Positions 7,355-16,390 are shown, counted from the stretch's first letter. The stretch: DNA of 26,726 bases from JBBDRW01 sp040905265 (GCA_040905265.1 JBBDRW010000126.1:1-26726), one strand, 5' to 3'. Translations and numbers: made by a program. The notes: generated by a model from the letters alone, not told the origin.

Positions 7355-7467
7355 AATTCAAATTGAAGGAGTAAGGAATCAACACTTGGCAGTTCGCCAG
7401 TCAAAGATAGTTTTAGATCTGCCTGTGGCGGAGTATCAGGGGTTCAGAATTTCGATTTCACAACGAT

Positions 7468-8571
7468 ATGGCCGTATCCAATAGAAAACAGTTATCCCAC
7501 GAACAGACTCCGGCAGGATTGGGGTACCGGATGCCGGCGGAGTGGCATCCTCATGCGGCGACACAGTTACACTGGCCGGGGAACCGGGAGACCTGGCCGG
7601 GGGAACGGCTTGAAAGGGTGGAGGAGGTCTATCTGAACCTGATCGGGGTATTGCACCGGTTTGAACCGGTCTTGTTGCTTGGATCCGCACAGGACCTGTC
7701 GCGAGCTGAAGAGAAGCTGAAAGAGAGAGAGGTAGACCGAAGCAGGGTTCATCTGTTGGAAGTACCGGTCAATGATGTATGGGCCAGGGATTGTGGCCCG
7801 ATTATGATACGTCGTGAAACGGAGTCCGGAGAGGAGAAGTACGCTGTGACCGATTGGGAGTACAACGCCTGGGGAGGGAAATACCCCCCTTATGACGATG
7901 ATAATCGATTGCCGGGCTGGCTGGCTGAACGGTTTGACTTCCCTTGCTTCAGGCCGGGAATGGTATTGGAAGGGGGCTCGATCGATGTGAACGGCGATGG
8001 GATATTGATGACGACCGAATCGGTCCTTCTGAACCCGAACCGAAACCCGGATCTCGCCCGTGAAGAGATCGAACAGGCCTTGCAGGAGTATCTCGGAGTC
8101 GAATCGATCCTCTGGCTCCGGGACGGCCTGGCCGGGGATGATACCGACGGCCATATCGATGATCTTGCCCGTTTCCTGAATCCCAACACCATACTGGCAT
8201 CCACTACGGAGGACTCCTCAAGCGTCAACTACCGGGCTCTGCAGGAGAACCTGGAGATACTGCGCCGTTCAGCGGATGTTTCGGGAGAGCCGTTCGAGAT
8301 CGTCACCCTCCCGTTGCCCGAAACCAGAATCGCAGGAACAACTGCAGACGGTTCGGAACATGTGCCTGCCAGCTACGCCAATTTCTACATCGCCAACGGG
8401 GTAGTACTGGTTCCTCTCTACGACAAGAGATTTGACGAGGAGGCACTGGAGCTTTTCCGGAACTACTTTCCCGGCCGTGAGATTGCCGGAATACCGTGTG
8501 CCGATCTTGTATGGGGACAGGGGAGTATCCACTGCATTACCCGGCAGTTGTACGGATTGCCTGAACTCTGA
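7468..8571 (+). CDS. aguA: Agmatine deiminase
   Basis: Converts agmatine to N-carbamoylputrescine and ammonia; the product is the substrate of AguB. The 367-residue protein belongs to the peptidyl-arginine/agmatine deiminase (guanidino-modifying) family. Visible motifs are RMPAEWxPH near the start, the substrate-binding VWARDCGP, EGGSIDVNGDG, DGHIDDLARF with the catalytic His and Asp, and the nucleophile Cys356 in GSIHCITRQ. The start at ATG 7468 places 21 residues before RMPAEW, normal for the family. Full length with all catalytic residues. It ends 57 bases from the convergent BNR lipoprotein gene, with no obvious terminator between them. A biosynthetic arginine decarboxylase would be needed to make agmatine; it is not in this window. 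Confidence 0.95.
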   Translation: MAVSNRKQLSHEQTPAGLGYRMPAEWHPHAATQLHWPGNRETWPGERLERVEEVYLNLIGVLHRFEPVLLLGSAQDLSRAEEKLKEREVDRSRVHLLEVPVNDVWARDCGPIMIRRETESGEEKYAVTDWEYNAWGGKYPPYDDDNRLPGWLAERFDFPCFRPGMVLEGGSIDVNGDGILMTTESVLLNPNRNPDLAREEIEQALQEYLGVESILWLRDGLAGDDTDGHIDDLARFLNPNTILASTTEDSSSVNYRALQENLEILRRSADVSGEPFEIVTLPLPETRIAGTTADGSEHVPASYANFYIANGVVLVPLYDKRFDEEALELFRNYFPGREIAGIPCADLVWGQGSIHCITRQLYGLPEL

Positions 8572-8628
8572 TTACGGTTTTCGCTGGCCGCTTCCACCTG
8601 CTCGATCTGATGATGAAACGGGATCCGG

Positions 8629-10023
8629 TTACCGGTCTGCCCAGATTCCGACCACCTCCTGGCTGTAGTCGGTATAGGAGCGGTACTCTCCCCGGAGCCA
8701 GGCCAGAAAGGTGCCGTTTTCAAGGCCGTCGGCAACCACCGGACGCAGGTTGTCTCTGTCTGAGTGAGCCGTCAAAGCTGTCCACTGCCACTCTTCACCG
8801 CCATTTGTTGTCTCACCGCGGAAGATTTCGTAGTGTCTCTCCCCGTCTGCATCACTGATCAAGGGCTCTCCTGTCTCCGGGTCGGCATCTGTGGATATGT
8901 AGACGACTTCGGGGTTTTTCGGGTCGATGGCAGCCAGTCCGGTATATTCATCTTCTCCCCGGTAGAGCCGGGTTCCGGCGTATGCCATTTCATGAACGAC
9001 CCACTCTTCTCCGTTCCACCGACCGTAATAATAGCGCTGGTCCATTCCGTTCTCCTCTGGCGTCGCATTTGCCGAACCGACCTTTACCGAAAAGACGATT
9101 CGCGGAAATTCCCGGCTGTCCAGTACCATATCGGTGGTCCAGGCAACATGATCCGCATCTCCCTGGTAGAGGAGTGTCCCTTCCTCCGGCCGTTCCAATC
9201 CGTCCGAAAGCGATGCAACCGGCGTTCCGTCACTTTGGTGCAGCACGCCGTCCCGGTAGTAGATGTGGTAGACGCTGTTGTCGTAGTCCCGGGGGTGGCC
9301 TTCTGTATAGATCATATGAATGGTGTCTGATCCGTTGCTCCGATAGCGAACGTAGGGGCGGTGTCGAAACCGGGCCGGTACATCGATAAAGATAGATCCC
9401 GACTCCCAACTCTCACCCAGGTCGTCTGACCACATCCAGGAAGGTTTGAAAGAGTTGTCAAGGCCGCGGTAGAAGTTGTAGATCCGGTTATCCTCCGACT
9501 CGAGCATCCAGGGGTTGGAGTAGGTGATAACCGTCTCTTCACTCGGAACAAACGTCTGTTCATCTCCCCACGCTGCCGGATTCCCAGGTTCGCTGATTCG
9601 GTAGTACATCAAGCTGTCGTGGTGGTGTTGAGTGTAGACCGCCAGCCACCGTTCATCCGGCCGGACCAGAAAGGCCGGGGTCGCATGGTCATTTGCTTCC
9701 AGCTGATCGTGAAGCGTCACCACTTCGGTCTCTCCGCTGCTCATTGTATGAATGATGGCATCTACATCCCCGGCCCGGTCAGGGTGGATATGGCCGCTCG
9801 CTACCGATGCAAGGACAATATGGTCGCCGTGTGCGACTATTCGGGGGTCCTGAAACCAGCACCAGCCTCCGTCATCACTAAGAAGGATCGGTTCCTGAAG
9901 GGTGGACGTCTCCTGGCCGCAGCCGGCAACCAGGGTTATGAGAACCAGCAGGGAGAATACGATAGAGAGTGAAGAGAAATGATGTCGGTTAGTCCGGTCA
10001 GAATTTGGAATGTCAGTTTGCAT
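8629..10023 (-). CDS. BNR/Asp-box repeat lipoprotein
   Basis: A 464-residue predicted lipoprotein: after a long polar leader comes a hydrophobic core and lipobox LVAGC, so Cys35 would be lipidated. The mature part opens with DDGGWCWFQDPR, a signature of the BNR-4 repeat proteins with a sialidase-like or glycan-lyase-like beta-propeller. An Asp box is visible in WSDDLGESW (pattern S-x-D-x-G-x-x-W) and a second, weaker one in TTNGGEEW. It may bind or cut a polysaccharide at the cell surface, but no catalytic residues can be assigned. It starts only 10 bases after menE and on the same strand, so it probably shares the menaquinone operon transcript, an odd place for such a protein. An intragenic start giving a shorter leader was not found. 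Confidence 0.75.
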   Translation of the reverse strand: MQTDIPNSDRTNRHHFSSLSIVFSLLVLITLVAGCGQETSTLQEPILLSDDGGWCWFQDPRIVAHGDHIVLASVASGHIHPDRAGDVDAIIHTMSSGETEVVTLHDQLEANDHATPAFLVRPDERWLAVYTQHHHDSLMYYRISEPGNPAAWGDEQTFVPSEETVITYSNPWMLESEDNRIYNFYRGLDNSFKPSWMWSDDLGESWESGSIFIDVPARFRHRPYVRYRSNGSDTIHMIYTEGHPRDYDNSVYHIYYRDGVLHQSDGTPVASLSDGLERPEEGTLLYQGDADHVAWTTDMVLDSREFPRIVFSVKVGSANATPEENGMDQRYYYGRWNGEEWVVHEMAYAGTRLYRGEDEYTGLAAIDPKNPEVVYISTDADPETGEPLISDADGERHYEIFRGETTNGGEEWQWTALTAHSDRDNLRPVVADGLENGTFLAWLRGEYRSYTDYSQEVVGIWADR

Positions 10024-10033
10024 GTCAGGTTGA

Positions 10034-11506
10034 TCAGGATGTTTCGGTATAGTTTTTTTTCAATGTTGTTCGATCTTTCTTGCCGGTGGCTGTTCGCGGC
10101 AGTGAGGATGTACGGATGAACTCTTTGGGAATTTTATAAGGAGACAAACCGGGTTTTAGTTTGTCCCGAAACGGAGCGGCTTCTGCAGAGTCCGATTCAG
10201 TAACAATGTATGCAACGACCCGCTGGCCCCACTCCTCGTCATCTATTCCGATGACAGCCGCATCTGTGACTCCGGCCAGAGCTTCCAGCGCCTTTTCCAC
10301 TTCCAGGGGATTTACATTTTCGCCTCCCGTGACGATCCGGTCTTCTCTGCGCATTTCGATAAAGAGCTGGTTCTTCCGGTTTATATGACCGAAATCTCCC
10401 GTTCGAAACCAGCCTTCATCATCAAATTGGCCATTATTTTGTTCCTCATCATAGTAGCCGTCAAATACCTGGGGCCCTTTCAGCCAGATCATTCCCGATT
10501 CGTTGGCCGGCAGTGGCTCTCCCTCTTCAGAACGGATCTCCACCTGATTTGGCCTGAAGACCATACCGACACTGTTTTTGGGATGATAGACGCCGGTTCG
10601 GTGGATGATGGGATTGGCTGCGATCTGTGCACAGGTTTCCGTCAAGCCGTAGCTCGAAATGGCTGGTATTCCCCGTTTCTCACACTCCTGGAGCAGCAGC
10701 GGGGAGACAGGGCCCCCGCCGAGAAGGATCGCTTTGAAGTCGTTGTGAACATGGAGTTTCGGCTGTTCGAGCAGCCGTTTCAGCATGGTTGGAACCAGTG
10801 ATGCTGCCTGAATGAGCGGGTTTTCGGAGAGAAATCCCGCAATTTGTTCCGGGTCAAACCGGTCCATCCGGTAGATGGCTGACTGGTAGAGCAGGGATCG
10901 GAGCACAATACTTGTGCCGCCGATATGGTGAAACGGGAGGCAGTGGAGCCAGAAGCGATCGTTGGCCGGTTTTACATTTTCGGCGGAAGAAGCGGCGGCA
11001 GCGTGCATCTGTCTTCGTTTCAGCGGTACCGTTTTTGCTTTTCCGGTGGTTCCGGATGTCTGGAAATAGCCGAAGATCGCCTCCGGATCTCCTTCGGGCC
11101 GGATCGTAGAGTGTGTTTCCGACTCGTTTTGAAGCGACTCAAAGGGGATGGTACGATGCGGAGAGTTCTTGACCCGCTCCCGGTTCCTCCTGTCTGTGAC
11201 AGTAAGGGAAAAGTTCATCTTTTTGTGGGTCGCTTTCATTTCGGCGTCTGTCAGCTCAGCAGACAGCGGCATAAAGGGGATCTGCAGATACCAGCAGGCT
11301 GCAATCGTGAAAACCAGCTCGTCTGAAGAGTCCAGAAGAATGGCAATCGGCCTCGATTCACTAACTGGATACGTGTTCAGCTTGTCGGAAAACCAGCTGC
11401 AGAATGCATAGAGGTTTCCGTAGTCATAGATTCTGGTTTCTGATGCCAGAAAGAGTTGATTCGGTTCCGGTGGAAGTACGGTATCTGTCTCGCGTTCAAG
11501 TACCAT
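10034..11506 (-). CDS. menE: o-Succinylbenzoate-CoA ligase
   Basis: Activates o-succinylbenzoate to its CoA thioester with ATP, in menaquinone synthesis. The 490-residue protein is an ANL-superfamily enzyme: P-loop-like SGTTGKAK at residues 151-158, LPFHHIGG, SSYGLTETCAQ, the adenylate-binding WFRTGDFG, hinge RREDRIVTGGENVNP and the catalytic lysine in PRTATGKKDR near the C-terminus. HHIGG and the position next to menC distinguish MenE from generic acyl-CoA ligases. Its start overlaps the end of menC by 11 bases, which fits translational coupling. Confidence 0.92.
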   Translation of the reverse strand: MVLERETDTVLPPEPNQLFLASETRIYDYGNLYAFCSWFSDKLNTYPVSESRPIAILLDSSDELVFTIAACWYLQIPFMPLSAELTDAEMKATHKKMNFSLTVTDRRNRERVKNSPHRTIPFESLQNESETHSTIRPEGDPEAIFGYFQTSGTTGKAKTVPLKRRQMHAAAASSAENVKPANDRFWLHCLPFHHIGGTSIVLRSLLYQSAIYRMDRFDPEQIAGFLSENPLIQAASLVPTMLKRLLEQPKLHVHNDFKAILLGGGPVSPLLLQECEKRGIPAISSYGLTETCAQIAANPIIHRTGVYHPKNSVGMVFRPNQVEIRSEEGEPLPANESGMIWLKGPQVFDGYYDEEQNNGQFDDEGWFRTGDFGHINRKNQLFIEMRREDRIVTGGENVNPLEVEKALEALAGVTDAAVIGIDDEEWGQRVVAYIVTESDSAEAAPFRDKLKPGLSPYKIPKEFIRTSSLPRTATGKKDRTTLKKNYTETS

Positions 11507-12593
11507 TCTGTTGAATCGGGGTTATCAGGTCGCGGTTGCACGTCTCAAGGGGGATCTCCCAGTGTTGGGCCGGCTCCGGCCGGATGACTGCTCCTGCCGG
11601 GGGCAGTTCGGCCAGGTCCTTTTGGAAAACCCGGCCGGTGTCGAGGCCGTGAGCACGTTTCCAGCCACCGGCCATGCCGGCAAGCCAGGTAGTTATCGAC
11701 CGTCCTACGGCAGACTCAAAGCTGGAAGAGAAGATTATCTGCGGGTCATTCACTATCTGCTTCCCATTACATAGAGCCTCCAGAAGATCAAATATACTTC
11801 CGAATAGCATCGGTTTTATAATATAACAGTCAGCAAGCCTCCCGCGAAGAGCGGATTTCAGACGCGCGGGGCTGCAGACAGATTCATCCAGTGCGAGCGG
11901 AACGGGAGAAGCCCGTTTCAGTTCACGAAATTCCGATTCGCTACTCCAGAGAGACGGCTCTTCACAATACTCTATCGGCAGGCCGGTAAAACGGTTGAGG
12001 ATATTGGAAGCGTGGTGCAGTTCCCAGCTTTGGTTGGCATCGATGCGAAACGTGAGCCCGGGGTGGCGGTCTGCAGCCGTTTTCAGCAGCCCCGGCAAGT
12101 TGGCCGGGTCACGGCCACATTTGATCTTGATCACCTGAAACCCCTCGTCCGAACGACTCTCTATCTGGGTGAGAAGCTCCTTCCCATGTTCGATTCCGAG
12201 AGTGGTATTGACTCGAATTTCGGGGTTCAGCAGGGTATCGAACCAGTCCTGTATGGAGATTCCGGCACGTCGTGCAGTGAGGGAGATCCAGGCAGCGGAG
12301 ATGCCGAAGCCGGCGGATGGCGGGAGGTTCATTCTGCGCAGCCGAAGCCGGAACTCTTCACGCCTGGATACACCGGAGAGGAGATCGTCGATCACCCGGC
12401 GATGGTTTATCAGTTGGCAAAGCACCTCATCCAGGCTCTCATTTGAGAATCCAGGCAGTGGCGCGATTTCTGTGAGGGCCTCCATCCGTTCATCCCGGTA
12501 GTGAAGCAGGCACCCGGTTCGTTCACTCCAAACCCGCTCCCCGGTCTGAAACGGGGAGTGAAAGGGGAGTGAATATCGGTAGAGGCTGATCAT
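11496..12593 (-). CDS. menC: o-Succinylbenzoate synthase
   Basis: Dehydrates SHCHC to o-succinylbenzoate in menaquinone synthesis. The 365-residue protein is an enolase-superfamily member. Visible residues are the catalytic KIK pair Lys156/Lys158 (VIKIKCG), metal ligands Asp185 (FRIDANQSW), Glu211 (YCEEP) and Asp236 (LALDES), and the second-half lysine Lys260 (YIIKPML). All key positions are present. It overlaps menA by 4 bases at its start (ATGA) and menE by 11 bases at its end. MenC is divergent in sequence, so the operon context supports the name over other muconate-lactonizing-type enzymes. Confidence 0.92.
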   Translation of the reverse strand: MISLYRYSLPFHSPFQTGERVWSERTGCLLHYRDERMEALTEIAPLPGFSNESLDEVLCQLINHRRVIDDLLSGVSRREEFRLRLRRMNLPPSAGFGISAAWISLTARRAGISIQDWFDTLLNPEIRVNTTLGIEHGKELLTQIESRSDEGFQVIKIKCGRDPANLPGLLKTAADRHPGLTFRIDANQSWELHHASNILNRFTGLPIEYCEEPSLWSSESEFRELKRASPVPLALDESVCSPARLKSALRGRLADCYIIKPMLFGSIFDLLEALCNGKQIVNDPQIIFSSSFESAVGRSITTWLAGMAGGWKRAHGLDTGRVFQKDLAELPPAGAVIRPEPAQHWEIPLETCNRDLITPIQQNGT

Positions 12594-13477
12594 GAGTTCT
12601 GGAGAAGAATTCCGATGGATAACAGGATGCCAAAGAGGATCATAAACTGTGCGGTCCTCTCGAGTGTCAGGTTGAGGGTTCGTTTATCATTGTGAAACCA
12701 GATCTGGCGTGTAAGCTGGAGGGCAAAGGGGAGGGAGAGAAGTGGCAGCAGGATCGCTCCGCTATACGCATGCCGGGCAATCATCCATGGGAGGATCCCA
12801 TAGGCGAGCAGGTTCATCAACAGGTATTCCGATTTCAATACCTGTTCCCCGAAGAGAACCCCGAGTGTGCGTTTGCCGGCAATGCAGTCCTGGTCAATGT
12901 CCCGCAGGTTGTTGACGACCAGAATATTCACACAGAGTGCTCCGACAGCCAGCGATGCAGGAATCGTTTCAACGGACCATTCCAGGGCATTCACGTAGTA
13001 GGTACCAGCGACTGCGATGATCCCGAAAAAGAGAAAGACAAAGAGATCGCCGAGCCCGTTGTAGCCGAGCGGCCAGGGGCCGCCAGTGTAAAGCACTCCG
13101 AATAATATAGAGCTTGTTCCGATCCAGAATACAACCCAGCCACCGACCCAGATCAGATAGAGGCCTGCAATGAATGCAATTGTGAAGGTAAGAATCGTAG
13201 CGTTGAGCATCGATTTGGCAGGGATCAGTCCGGCGGCAGTCGCACGCTGAAATCCGATTCTCTCACGGGTATCGGCACCTTTGACAAAGTCAAAATAGTC
13301 ATTGGCGAAGTTGGTACCGATCTGGATGGTCAGTGCACAAAAAAGTGCGGCGAGTGTGGCCATACCTGAAAAGAGATCCTCCTTCCAGGCGATGGAAGCT
13401 CCTGTCAGCACAGGTATAAATGCGGCGGCAAGGGTTTTCGGGCGGGCGGCTTCAACCCAGATTTTCCAGCGGTACAT
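12590..13477 (-). CDS. menA: 1,4-Dihydroxy-2-naphthoate polyprenyltransferase
   Basis: Attaches the polyprenyl tail to 1,4-dihydroxy-2-naphthoate to form demethylmenaquinone, in the inner membrane. The 295-residue UbiA-family protein has both prenyl-diphosphate/Mg motifs: NDYFDFVKGAD at about residues 59-69 and NLRDIDQDCIAGKRT in the second half. There are about eight or nine hydrophobic segments. It is first in the menA-menC-menE string and divergent from glnN; the 298-base gap between them has A+T-rich promoter DNA. menD, menF, menH, menB and menG are not in the window. Confidence 0.94.
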   Translation of the reverse strand: MYRWKIWVEAARPKTLAAAFIPVLTGASIAWKEDLFSGMATLAALFCALTIQIGTNFANDYFDFVKGADTRERIGFQRATAAGLIPAKSMLNATILTFTIAFIAGLYLIWVGGWVVFWIGTSSILFGVLYTGGPWPLGYNGLGDLFVFLFFGIIAVAGTYYVNALEWSVETIPASLAVGALCVNILVVNNLRDIDQDCIAGKRTLGVLFGEQVLKSEYLLMNLLAYGILPWMIARHAYSGAILLPLLSLPFALQLTRQIWFHNDKRTLNLTLERTAQFMILFGILLSIGILLQNS

Positions 13478-13640
13478 TCAGTCAACCAGTTGTGTGTCTG
13501 TGATTTCCATGAAGATAGAGGAATCGGGCAAAAGATAGTGAAAAATTCAGCTGCCTAATAAAATTTGGAAATGGTTGTTTTAAAAGTAAAAAAATTAAGA
13601 ACTACACCGTTGGAAGCGCTCTCAAAACGAAACTTATTAA

Positions 13641-13658
13641 GTTTTAAATCTTTAAAAC
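13641..13658. promoter_or_regulatory. Palindrome upstream of glnN
   Basis: GTTTTAAA and TTTAAAAC flank a 2-base spacer (13641-13658), an exact 8+8 inverted repeat about 42 bases before the -33 box of the glnN promoter. It could be a nitrogen-response operator, but the region is A+T-rich and no known consensus fits. The rest of the menA-glnN gap 13478-13775 holds no gene. Confidence 0.3.
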
Positions 13659-13699
13659 CTTTATGATTTAGTTTATAAATCTTTTTTTGTTTAAAATAT

Positions 13700-13730
13700 T
13701 TTGCACGCTTGAATTTTTCCCCTATCTTTG
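13700..13730 (+). promoter_or_regulatory. Bacteroidota-type promoter of glnN
   Basis: TTTG at 13700-13703 and TATCTTTG at 13723-13730 are separated by exactly 19 bases, a full match to the Bacteroidota primary sigma consensus TTTG-N19-21-TAnnTTTG. Transcription would start near 13737, giving a leader of about 40 bases before the glnN ATG at 13776. This is the best promoter in the window and the main sequence argument for the phylum-level placement. Confidence 0.8.
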
Positions 13731-13775
13731 TGGTGATTCAAAAACAGGAACTGCTAAACTGATTTTATCAACCCC

Positions 13776-15962
13776 ATGACACAGACAACACGTCGTTACG
13801 ACACCCTCGCAGCAGCAAAAGGCTGGTCTACACCATCTCAAGATAATGGGTCATCCATCAGGCCCATGAAGATCACAGAAATTTTTGGCGAAAACACGCT
13901 GAGTGTTGATGGCCTTCAGGAGCGTCTGCCGAAAACTGCCTGGAAAGGGCTGAAGAAAACGATTGAAGAGGGTGAGCCTCTTGACAGCTCGGTTGCCGAT
14001 GCAGTTGCAGTTGCCATGAAGGATTGGGCAACGGAACAGGGTGCGACTCACTTTACACACTGGTTTCAGCCGCTGACCGGTTTTACGGCTGAAAAACATG
14101 ACAGTTTTATTACACCGAACAAAGGCGGCGGAGCCCTGGCCGAATTTTCCGGAAAGGAACTGATCCAGGGTGAGCCGGATGCATCCAGCTTCCCTAGCGG
14201 CGGCCTCCGTCAGACGTTTGAAGCGCGGGGATATACCGCCTGGGATCCGACGTCACCTGTATTTCTGATTGAGAACCAGAACGGCAAGTATCTGGCTATT
14301 CCGACCGTATTCGCCTCCTGGACCGGTGCATCGCTGGATCACAAGACACCTCTGCTTCGCTCGATTGAAGCACTGGACACGTCGGCAAAACGCGCACTGA
14401 AACATTTTGATGTTAATGCCCGCCGGGTTGTCTCTACGGTAGGGTGCGAGCAGGAGTATTTTCTGATCGATCAGGAGTTCTTCTATCGCCGTCCTGACTT
14501 TATGACTTCCGGCCGTACCCTCGTAGGTGCCAAGCCGCCGAGAGGCCAGGAGATGGACGACCACTATTTCGGATCGATTCCGGAGCGTGTTCTCTCCTTT
14601 ATGCTGGATGCGGAGCGGGAACTCTACCGGCTCGGAATTCCGGTCAAGACCCGGCACAATGAAGTGGCGCCGAGCCAGTATGAGATCGCGCCGATTTTCG
14701 AAACCTGTAACATTGCTGCCGACCATCAACAATTGATGATGCTTACTCTCAAACGGGTTGCCCGAAAATACGGGTTGGAGTGTGTGCTTCATGAAAAACC
14801 GTTTGATGGACTCAACGGCAGTGGCAAACACCTGAACTGGTCGCTTTCCACCAACAAGGGAATGAACCTCCTTGAGCCGGGGGATAATCCACACACCAAC
14901 ATGCAGTTCCTCTTCTTTTTTGCAGCTATTCTGCGTGCTGTTTACAAACATCAGGACCTGCTTCGCATCTCCATTGCCAGCGCGGCCAATGACCACCGGC
15001 TCGGAGCCAATGAAGCACCTCCTGCGATTATCTCCGCTTTCATCGGCGAACAACTGGAAGATGTTGTGCATCAACTGCTCAACGGAGGATTGAAAGAGTC
15101 GAAACAGGGCGGCCTGCTTGGACTCGGTTCACCGGTGCTTCCGAAGATCCCGGTACACGCCGGAGACAGAAACCGGACCTCACCGTTCGCCTTTACCGGA
15201 AACAAGTTTGAGTTCCGGGCTGTCGGTTCAAGCCAGTCAATCTCCTTCCCGATCGTGGTACTGAACACGATTGTAGCAGAGGCTATTGATGAGCTCTGTG
15301 ACAATCTGGAGAAGACGATCGATCAGGATGGCCTGGAAAAATCTCTTGCCAAAGCGCTTAGAGACAGCCTGGGTGACTCCAAGGATATTATCTTTGCCGG
15401 GGACGGCTACTCGGATGACTGGCAGAAAGAGGCGGCAAAACGGGGGCTGTTGAATCTCCGATCGACTGCCGATGCCCTGCCGCTTCTGACCGACAAGAAG
15501 AATGTTGAGCTTTTTGAAAAGTACAATGTTCTTTCGGAAGCTGAAGTCCACTCCCGGCAGGAGATCTGGGCGGAGCAGTATGTGACGACTCTCAACATCG
15601 AGATCGACACGACCGAAGCGATCGCCCGAACCATGGTGTTCCCTGCAGCGGTACGGTATATCAATGACCTGACCGGAGCGGTAAAGAGTACGGCTGACTT
15701 GAAATTGAAGAACAGCGGTACAACCTATATGCTTGAAACGGTGAATACGGCTCTGAACGAGCTCGGTGCAGCGTTGACGAACCTCCGGAAGATCCAGGAG
15801 GATATCAATACAGACGATGCACTCACAACCGGAAAGCAATACCGGGAGAAACTGGTTCCGGCAATGAATACTATCCGGGATTCTGTTGACTTCCTTGAGC
15901 GGCATGTACCGGACGACTACTGGCCACTGCCGATCTACCGGGAGATGCTGTTTGTGAAATAA
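13776..15962 (+). CDS. glnN: Glutamine synthetase type III
   Basis: Makes glutamine from glutamate, ammonia and ATP. At 728 residues it is the large GSIII type of Bacteroidota and cyanobacteria rather than the 450-residue GSI. Motifs include GCEQEYFLID (metal ligands), KTRHNEVAPSQYEIAP, the core LNGSGKHLNWS, the GSIII-typical SAANDHRLGANEAPPA, and DRNRTSPFAFTGNKFEFR. The N-terminal type III domain opens with the run TRRYDTLAAAKGW. ATG 13776 is chosen for this N-terminus and the promoter distance. It is monocistronic: own promoter upstream, strong terminator downstream. Long open frames on the opposite strand (14253-15074 and 15237-16163) are shadows. Confidence 0.97.
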   Translation: MTQTTRRYDTLAAAKGWSTPSQDNGSSIRPMKITEIFGENTLSVDGLQERLPKTAWKGLKKTIEEGEPLDSSVADAVAVAMKDWATEQGATHFTHWFQPLTGFTAEKHDSFITPNKGGGALAEFSGKELIQGEPDASSFPSGGLRQTFEARGYTAWDPTSPVFLIENQNGKYLAIPTVFASWTGASLDHKTPLLRSIEALDTSAKRALKHFDVNARRVVSTVGCEQEYFLIDQEFFYRRPDFMTSGRTLVGAKPPRGQEMDDHYFGSIPERVLSFMLDAERELYRLGIPVKTRHNEVAPSQYEIAPIFETCNIAADHQQLMMLTLKRVARKYGLECVLHEKPFDGLNGSGKHLNWSLSTNKGMNLLEPGDNPHTNMQFLFFFAAILRAVYKHQDLLRISIASAANDHRLGANEAPPAIISAFIGEQLEDVVHQLLNGGLKESKQGGLLGLGSPVLPKIPVHAGDRNRTSPFAFTGNKFEFRAVGSSQSISFPIVVLNTIVAEAIDELCDNLEKTIDQDGLEKSLAKALRDSLGDSKDIIFAGDGYSDDWQKEAAKRGLLNLRSTADALPLLTDKKNVELFEKYNVLSEAEVHSRQEIWAEQYVTTLNIEIDTTEAIARTMVFPAAVRYINDLTGAVKSTADLKLKNSGTTYMLETVNTALNELGAALTNLRKIQEDINTDDALTTGKQYREKLVPAMNTIRDSVDFLERHVPDDYWPLPIYREMLFVK

Positions 15963-15980
15963 TCGAAAACGATCCCTTTT

Positions 15981-16021
15981 AAAAAACCTGCCGGGTTTCA
16001 AAATCCGGCAGGTTTTTTTTT
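15981..16021 (+). terminator. Rho-independent terminator of glnN
   Basis: A stem of 14 base pairs (AAAAAACCTGCCGG at 15981-15994 with its exact complement at 16005-16018), a 10-base loop, and a run of T to 16021. The stem core is CCTGCCGG. It begins 18 bases after the glnN stop. Confidence 0.93.
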
Positions 16022-16390
16022 GTGTTGTTACAATCTCAGAGAGTGAGGCGTATTCAGTGAATTCAGATTCTGAAACAGACCTCCGGTATGGAAAAGGGCT
16101 TTCATGATTGCAGGTGGCCGATCGAAACTGCCGCCACGTAAAATTTTTTACGAGAACTCTCATTGAAGCTTAATCAAAATATGTGTAAATTTATCGCATT
16201 GTGGATGAGTCCTACCCTAGGTATGCTCACTAGTGCCTTTGAAGCTCCGGACGATTTGTTCTGGCTCGAGGCAAAGGGAGTTTGACGGTCCGGCAGTGTT
16301 CGCCGCAGGGCGGTCCGGTACGGACAAACATGAACTCCCAGTTACGATTACAAATCAAACCTTTCATACCCGAAGTAGAAAACATTAACT
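16022..16390. other. Intergenic region with nested inverted repeats, possible structured RNA
   Basis: No known gene. It holds a palindrome at 16137-16152 (CGTAAAA-TT-TTTTACG), then a run of pairable arms: CCTTTG 16236-16241 with CAAAGG 16272-16277; inside it CCGGA 16247-16251 with TCTGG 16260-16264 (one G-U); GGGAGTT 16276-16282 with AACTCCC 16333-16339; inside that GTCCG (16288-16292 or 16313-16317) with CGGAC 16321-16325, and CGCC-GCAG-GGCG at 16301-16312. The first and second outer stems share two bases. A weak promoter-like pair (ATTG 16162-16165, 20 bases, TAAATTTA 16186-16193) precedes it. A 34-codon ORF (16181-16285) also lies here. No Rfam class was recognised. Confidence 0.4.

Noticed and set aside
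7355..7467. Small gene or hairpin between aguB and aguA
   Set aside because: Only a 4-base stem (TGGC/GCCA) and no convincing coding signal.
8572..8628. Terminator between aguA and the BNR gene
   Set aside because: No stem with a T-run on either strand.
14253..16163. Long open frames on the minus strand across glnN (273 and 308 codons)
   Set aside because: They are opposite to a fully conserved glutamine synthetase, have no recognisable domains, and arise from its codon bias.
16286..16345. tRNA or SRP RNA within the structured intergenic region
   Set aside because: No cloverleaf, no T-loop consensus, no CCA end, and no SRP GGAAG tetraloop motif.
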